A DNA stretch of 34,379 bases, taken from the NCBI GenBank assembly GCA_017634825.1, contig JAGBMP010000091.1, positions 1 to 34,379 of the forward strand. Reading direction: 5' to 3'. Under the pieces are notes generated by a model, which had not been told where the DNA came from, did no database searches, and saw nothing but the letters and a program-made list of their open reading frames with translations. The position numbers and the translations under genes were made by a program. The stretch's first letter is position 1; every line of letters starts with the position of its first letter. Shown here piece by piece: positions 31,257-34,379 of this stretch. The stretch is from Butyrivibrio sp. GTDB lineage: Bacteria; Bacillota; Clostridia; Lachnospirales; Lachnospiraceae.

Positions 31257-32012
31257 ATGATAATAGATAATTACATCTTTGACCTATACGGAACGCTGAT
31301 AGATATACACACCGACGAACAGGCACCTGAGCTCTGGGAGGCAGTGTGTGATTATCTTGCAAAAGAGCTTTCGCAGTACATAACAGCATCCAACGAAGCT
31401 ATACTCACAGACCCTGAAAAACTCAAAGAGGTCTTTTTCGAAATGGACAGACAGGAGCGCGTGGCACTGGGTAAGCGCCTTGGCATGGAGCACCCTGAGA
31501 TCCGTATCGAGTGGGCGTGGGAGAGACTGCTTTCAGACAAGCCTGAAGACAGGGTAAGACCAAAGGCTGAGTATGTTCCGCTTCCCATCTACGACTTTGA
31601 AGATGCGGATGAAACCGTAGCTCCGATGCATCTGGTAAGACTTGGTAATTTCTTTCGCCGCACGTCCAGAGATGTCTTCAGACTTTACCCTGACACCTTG
31701 AAGATGTTGCAATCCCTAAAGCGCAAAGGCAAGAAAATCTTCCTCCTCTCCAACGCGCAGCGCATCTTCACCAGGGATGAGATCCTTGAGCCGGGCATCG
31801 CGGACCTCTTTGACGACCTGTTCATGTCCTCGGACAAACTCATCATGAAGCCGGATACAAAATACATGCAGATGCTCCTTGATAAACACAACCTCGATAA
31901 GGCAAAATGTGTTATGATAGGAAACGAAATCGGCAGTGATATAAAGATAGCCGACGATATGGGAATGGAGAGTATCCTGGTAACAGACGGGGATTTCAGT
32001 AAGATATTATGA
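31257..32012 (+). CDS. HAD-superfamily hydrolase
   Basis: A 251-residue HAD protein. Motif I is IFDLYGTLID with nucleophile Asp9, motif II LLSNAQ, motif III the lysine in MKPD, and motif IV GNEIGSDIKIA. A helical cap of about 100 residues lies between motifs I and II. Motif I has Tyr11 where most phosphatases carry the general acid Asp (DxYGT instead of DxDGT). This pattern is known from haloacid dehalogenase-like members, so phosphatase activity should not be assumed. ATG 31257 is preceded by AGAGGAAG. The stop overlaps the VanZ-like start by 4 bases, so both are coupled. The substrate is unknown. Confidence 0.9.
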   Translation: MIIDNYIFDLYGTLIDIHTDEQAPELWEAVCDYLAKELSQYITASNEAILTDPEKLKEVFFEMDRQERVALGKRLGMEHPEIRIEWAWERLLSDKPEDRVRPKAEYVPLPIYDFEDADETVAPMHLVRLGNFFRRTSRDVFRLYPDTLKMLQSLKRKGKKIFLLSNAQRIFTRDEILEPGIADLFDDLFMSSDKLIMKPDTKYMQMLLDKHNLDKAKCVMIGNEIGSDIKIADDMGMESILVTDGDFSKIL

Positions 32013-32551
32013 AGTACTTTTTGATGTATATTAAGCAGACCCTGAGGTTTGTTTTAAAGCCGCTGTCCTTTGTGCCTGCCATCATCATGATGCTGGTGAT
32101 ATACAGCTTCTCGGCGCAGGAAGGAGATCAGAGCAGCCAACTCAGCTACGAGGTGGGAGTGAGGGTCTTGACCATTGCCAATGAGACTCTGGACAAGGGC
32201 TGGAGTCAGAAGCGCATCGAGCAGTTGTCTGAAAAGGGACAGTTCTATATAAGAAAAACAGCGCACTTTACGGAGTATTTTCTCCTTGCTGTGTCGGTTG
32301 CATTTCCCCTTTATGTATATGGGGTCAGGGGATTGTGGCTACTCTTTTCGGCAGGGATTTTCTGCGTAGGCTATGCCTGTCTTGATGAATATCACCAATC
32401 CTTTGTGGCGGGCAGAAGCCCCGGTAAGCGCGATATTGTCATCGACAGCGTTGGCGTTTTCTTTGGGATTATAGTTACGAGAATAATCGGTTGGACCGGC
32501 AGGATGACCATTTTCAGGCCGCTTTCAAACCACAAAAATGAAAAAGGGTGA
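32009..32551 (+). CDS. VanZ-like family membrane protein
   Basis: A 180-residue membrane protein with about four hydrophobic segments. It shows the VanZ-like pattern: IYSFSAQEG after the first segment, RKTAHFTEYFLLA in the middle, DEYHQSFVAGRSPGKRDIVID near the end. VanZ itself gives low-level teicoplanin resistance by an unclear route; most family members have no known role, so no resistance is implied here. It overlaps the HAD gene by 4 bases and is followed after 9 bases by the YesN-type regulator, suggesting one transcript through the two-component genes. Confidence 0.9.
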   Translation: MKYFLMYIKQTLRFVLKPLSFVPAIIMMLVIYSFSAQEGDQSSQLSYEVGVRVLTIANETLDKGWSQKRIEQLSEKGQFYIRKTAHFTEYFLLAVSVAFPLYVYGVRGLWLLFSAGIFCVGYACLDEYHQSFVAGRSPGKRDIVIDSVGVFFGIIVTRIIGWTGRMTIFRPLSNHKNEKG

Positions 32552-32560
32552 TACGGGGTT

Positions 32561-34180
32561 ATGTTAAAGGTATTTTTGGCGGAGGACGAGTTCGTTGTCC
32601 GCGAGGGGATTAAAAACAACGTGGACTGGAAGGCCCACGGCTATGAATTCTGCGGAGAAGCAGGCGATGGGGAGCTTGCTTATTCCATGATCCAGACTCT
32701 AAGGCCTGATATTCTCATCACGGATATCAAGATGCCATTCATGGACGGCCTCACACTCAGCAAGATGGTCAGAGCCGCTTTCCCAAACATAGAAATAGTA
32801 CTGCTGACAGGCTATGAGGATTTTGAGTACGCCAAGGAAGCCATCAAGATCGGCGTCTGCTCTTATCTCTCCAAGCCTATTAGTGGTGAGAATCTGTTAA
32901 AAGAGATTGATGCAGTAGCAGCTAAGATCGAAGAAAAGACAAAAGAGCGCGAGATCGCAAAGCGCTACGAAGAAGACATGAAGGAGCGCACTGAGCTCGA
33001 TAAGCACGAGTTTTTTGAAAACCTTGTAACGGGCAATAAGGACCTTCCGTATCTTCTTAACAGGGCAAAAGAGCTATCGCTTAACATCACGGCTCTCAGA
33101 TACAATGTACTCATCTTAAGGATCCGCTCCATCAAGCACGGAACTGATGAGTATTCCGGCAGTGTAGTTGGTGTATCCGACAAGCTGGTTGATATAGTAT
33201 CAGCCAACAAGGCTCTTTTATTTGATCTTAATCTTGATGGCAAGGCAATTCTTTTTAAGGGGGATTCCGACGAAGAGATCTCTCAGAACATCGACAACGC
33301 CATTGCGCAGATGAAAGAGCTCTTTTCCTCCTATCCGCATATCAGATATTTTGGAGGTGTGGGTCAGGTGGCCTGTAGAATTTCGGACATCCCAAGCTCT
33401 TTTACCTGGGCAAACAGGGCCTACGCTCACCAGTACCTGACAAGCGAAAGCGATTTCCTCTTCGGCTCGGAAGAAGGACTTCACTCCCAGAGAGACGACG
33501 TCATCCTCTCGGAGATAGACCCAAGACACATCGACAGAAGACTTGTTAAGGAGTTCCTCAGGATGGGAGATGAGTCCGAGACAGAGTTTTTCTTAGATGA
33601 GTTTTTCAAGGGCATGGGCAAGAATGCAATCCGCTCAACCATGCTAAGACAGTACATTTCCATGGACATCTATTTCACGGTGTCTGACTTTGTCATGAAC
33701 GAACTGGGACTTTCCAAAGAGGAAGTTGATGCCCAGGTTCCGCAGTCAGACATGCTTTCTGATGAAAAGACTACTTACGATTACCTTGTCGGCATTCTCA
33801 AAAAGGCCATCGCTCTTAGAAAGCGCAGCTCACAGAGTCACTACCGCGAGGTCATTGGCGAGGTCATCTCTTATATTGACCAGCACTACAGCGACGAGGA
33901 GCTATCCCTTAACACGCTGGCAGCTCACGTTAATTTCTCACCCAATCACTTGAGCGCGGTATTCAGACAGGAGATGGGCCAGACCTTCATCAAGTACCTC
34001 ACGGATTACCGTCTTGATAAGGCAAAAGAGCTGCTTCTTTCCACCTCAAGAAAGAGCAACGAGATAGGGGCTATGGTGGGTTACAAGGATCCGCATTATT
34101 TCTCCTATCTGTTCAAAAAGACCACGGGTATGACAACGACCCAGTACAGAGGAAAAGGACGTGTGGAGGATGAAGAATGA
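32561..34180 (+). CDS. YesN-type response regulator (receiver plus AraC HTH)
   Basis: A 539-residue regulator. Residues 1-125 are a receiver domain (acidic pocket Glu8-Asp9, phospho-acceptor Asp55 in LITDIKMP, conserved Lys in LSKPIS). Residues about 125-430 are a helical and mixed middle region of the kind seen in large YesN proteins. Residues about 435-535 carry two AraC-type helix-turn-helix units (LNTLAAHVNFSPNHLSAVF and SNEIGAMVGYKDPHYFSYLF). In Firmicutes such regulators usually switch on sugar ABC transporters and glycoside hydrolases with a YesM-type kinase. The kinase gene starts at the overlapping ATGA at 34177. The target is probably downstream of the window. Confidence 0.95.
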   Translation: MLKVFLAEDEFVVREGIKNNVDWKAHGYEFCGEAGDGELAYSMIQTLRPDILITDIKMPFMDGLTLSKMVRAAFPNIEIVLLTGYEDFEYAKEAIKIGVCSYLSKPISGENLLKEIDAVAAKIEEKTKEREIAKRYEEDMKERTELDKHEFFENLVTGNKDLPYLLNRAKELSLNITALRYNVLILRIRSIKHGTDEYSGSVVGVSDKLVDIVSANKALLFDLNLDGKAILFKGDSDEEISQNIDNAIAQMKELFSSYPHIRYFGGVGQVACRISDIPSSFTWANRAYAHQYLTSESDFLFGSEEGLHSQRDDVILSEIDPRHIDRRLVKEFLRMGDESETEFFLDEFFKGMGKNAIRSTMLRQYISMDIYFTVSDFVMNELGLSKEEVDAQVPQSDMLSDEKTTYDYLVGILKKAIALRKRSSQSHYREVIGEVISYIDQHYSDEELSLNTLAAHVNFSPNHLSAVFRQEMGQTFIKYLTDYRLDKAKELLLSTSRKSNEIGAMVGYKDPHYFSYLFKKTTGMTTTQYRGKGRVEDEE

Positions 34181-34379
34181 GTACGGCTTCCAAAGAAGGC
34201 CGAAAGCGGAATAAGTCCCGTCTGGCCACTCAGATCCGAATATCATATCTGATACTTCTTTTGCCCAATATCGTGTTCATGGTCTTTGCCTTCTACAACC
34301 TCTGGAAGCTGAGTGTGCGCTACGACGACATGCTCAACTCTGTTGCGGTGGCATCGGAGTTTTCCCTGGATTTCAAAAA
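34177..34379 (+). CDS. N-terminus of a YesM-type sensor histidine kinase (3' truncated by window)
   Basis: The ATG overlaps the stop of the YesN-type gene by 4 bases, and the frame is open to the window end (67 codons). A basic N-terminal stretch (residues 1-20) is followed by one hydrophobic segment (LILLLPNIVFMVFAFYNLW, about 26-44) and the start of an extracytoplasmic region. That is the usual layout of YesM kinases. No kinase motif lies inside the window, so the call rests on position and topology. Confidence 0.75.
   Translation, partial: MSTASKEGRKRNKSRLATQIRISYLILLLPNIVFMVFAFYNLWKLSVRYDDMLNSVAVASEFSLDFK

Overview
The window reads as ordinary chromosomal DNA of a Gram-positive anaerobe of the Lachnospiraceae, most like the rumen genera Butyrivibrio and Pseudobutyrivibrio. 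This is inferred from protein families and style, not from a marker gene: lipoproteins with LTGC, TVAC and CTAC lipoboxes, strong AGGAGG ribosome sites, a Rpn-type PD-(D/E)XK protein, a GH3 enzyme with swapped domain order, a YesMN-type two-component pair, and moderate GC content. I see no phage, insertion sequence, CRISPR array or rRNA. Genes are densely packed, and most transcription units end in a clear intrinsic terminator.

Layout. 1-4300: a plus-strand operon with the tail of a TPR protein, an MBOAT acyltransferase with its SGNH-hydrolase partner (export or modification of an acylated glycan), a small unknown protein, RidA and a TPR lipoprotein. 4300-5220: a single SDR (FabG-like) gene with its own promoter and terminator. 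5217-11180: a TetR regulator divergent from an MMPL/RND exporter and a very long lipoprotein with two blocks of XXXLXXG heptads; three near-identical palindromes lie between them. 11189-12500: a Rpn-family gene on the minus strand with a structured leader and TCTTAAGA palindromes, then tRNA-Trp. 12501-15052: a cysteine-synthase-like enzyme and an AGCS sodium:amino-acid symporter. 15030-15689: a minus-strand phosphopantetheinyl transferase. 15771-18908: a LytTR response regulator, a GHKL sensor kinase and a membrane diguanylate cyclase, tightly linked. 19007-24971: GH3 glucosidase, GtrA-like protein and a membrane-anchored, domain-swapped GH3. 25055-30591: DUF3160 lipoprotein, CapA-like protein and anchored GH13 amylase. 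30601-31110: DJ-1/PfpI protein on the minus strand. 31257-32551: HAD hydrolase and VanZ-like protein. 32561-34379: YesN-type regulator and the start of its sensor kinase.

How it fits together. The middle and right half look like a surface-glycan and oligosaccharide-use region with its own signalling. The most interesting link is a pair of direct repeats, ACCGTTCAT and ACCGTTTGT, 21 bp apart. It matches the known AgrA/LytTR binding pattern and lies just upstream of a promoter with no recognisable -35 box in front of the GH3 operon. The only LytTR regulator in the window is encoded directly upstream, so a LytTR to GH3/GtrA/GH3 circuit with a c-di-GMP enzyme in the regulator operon is a concrete, testable hypothesis. 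No search or structure program was run: motif positions were read by eye and functions come from family recognition.
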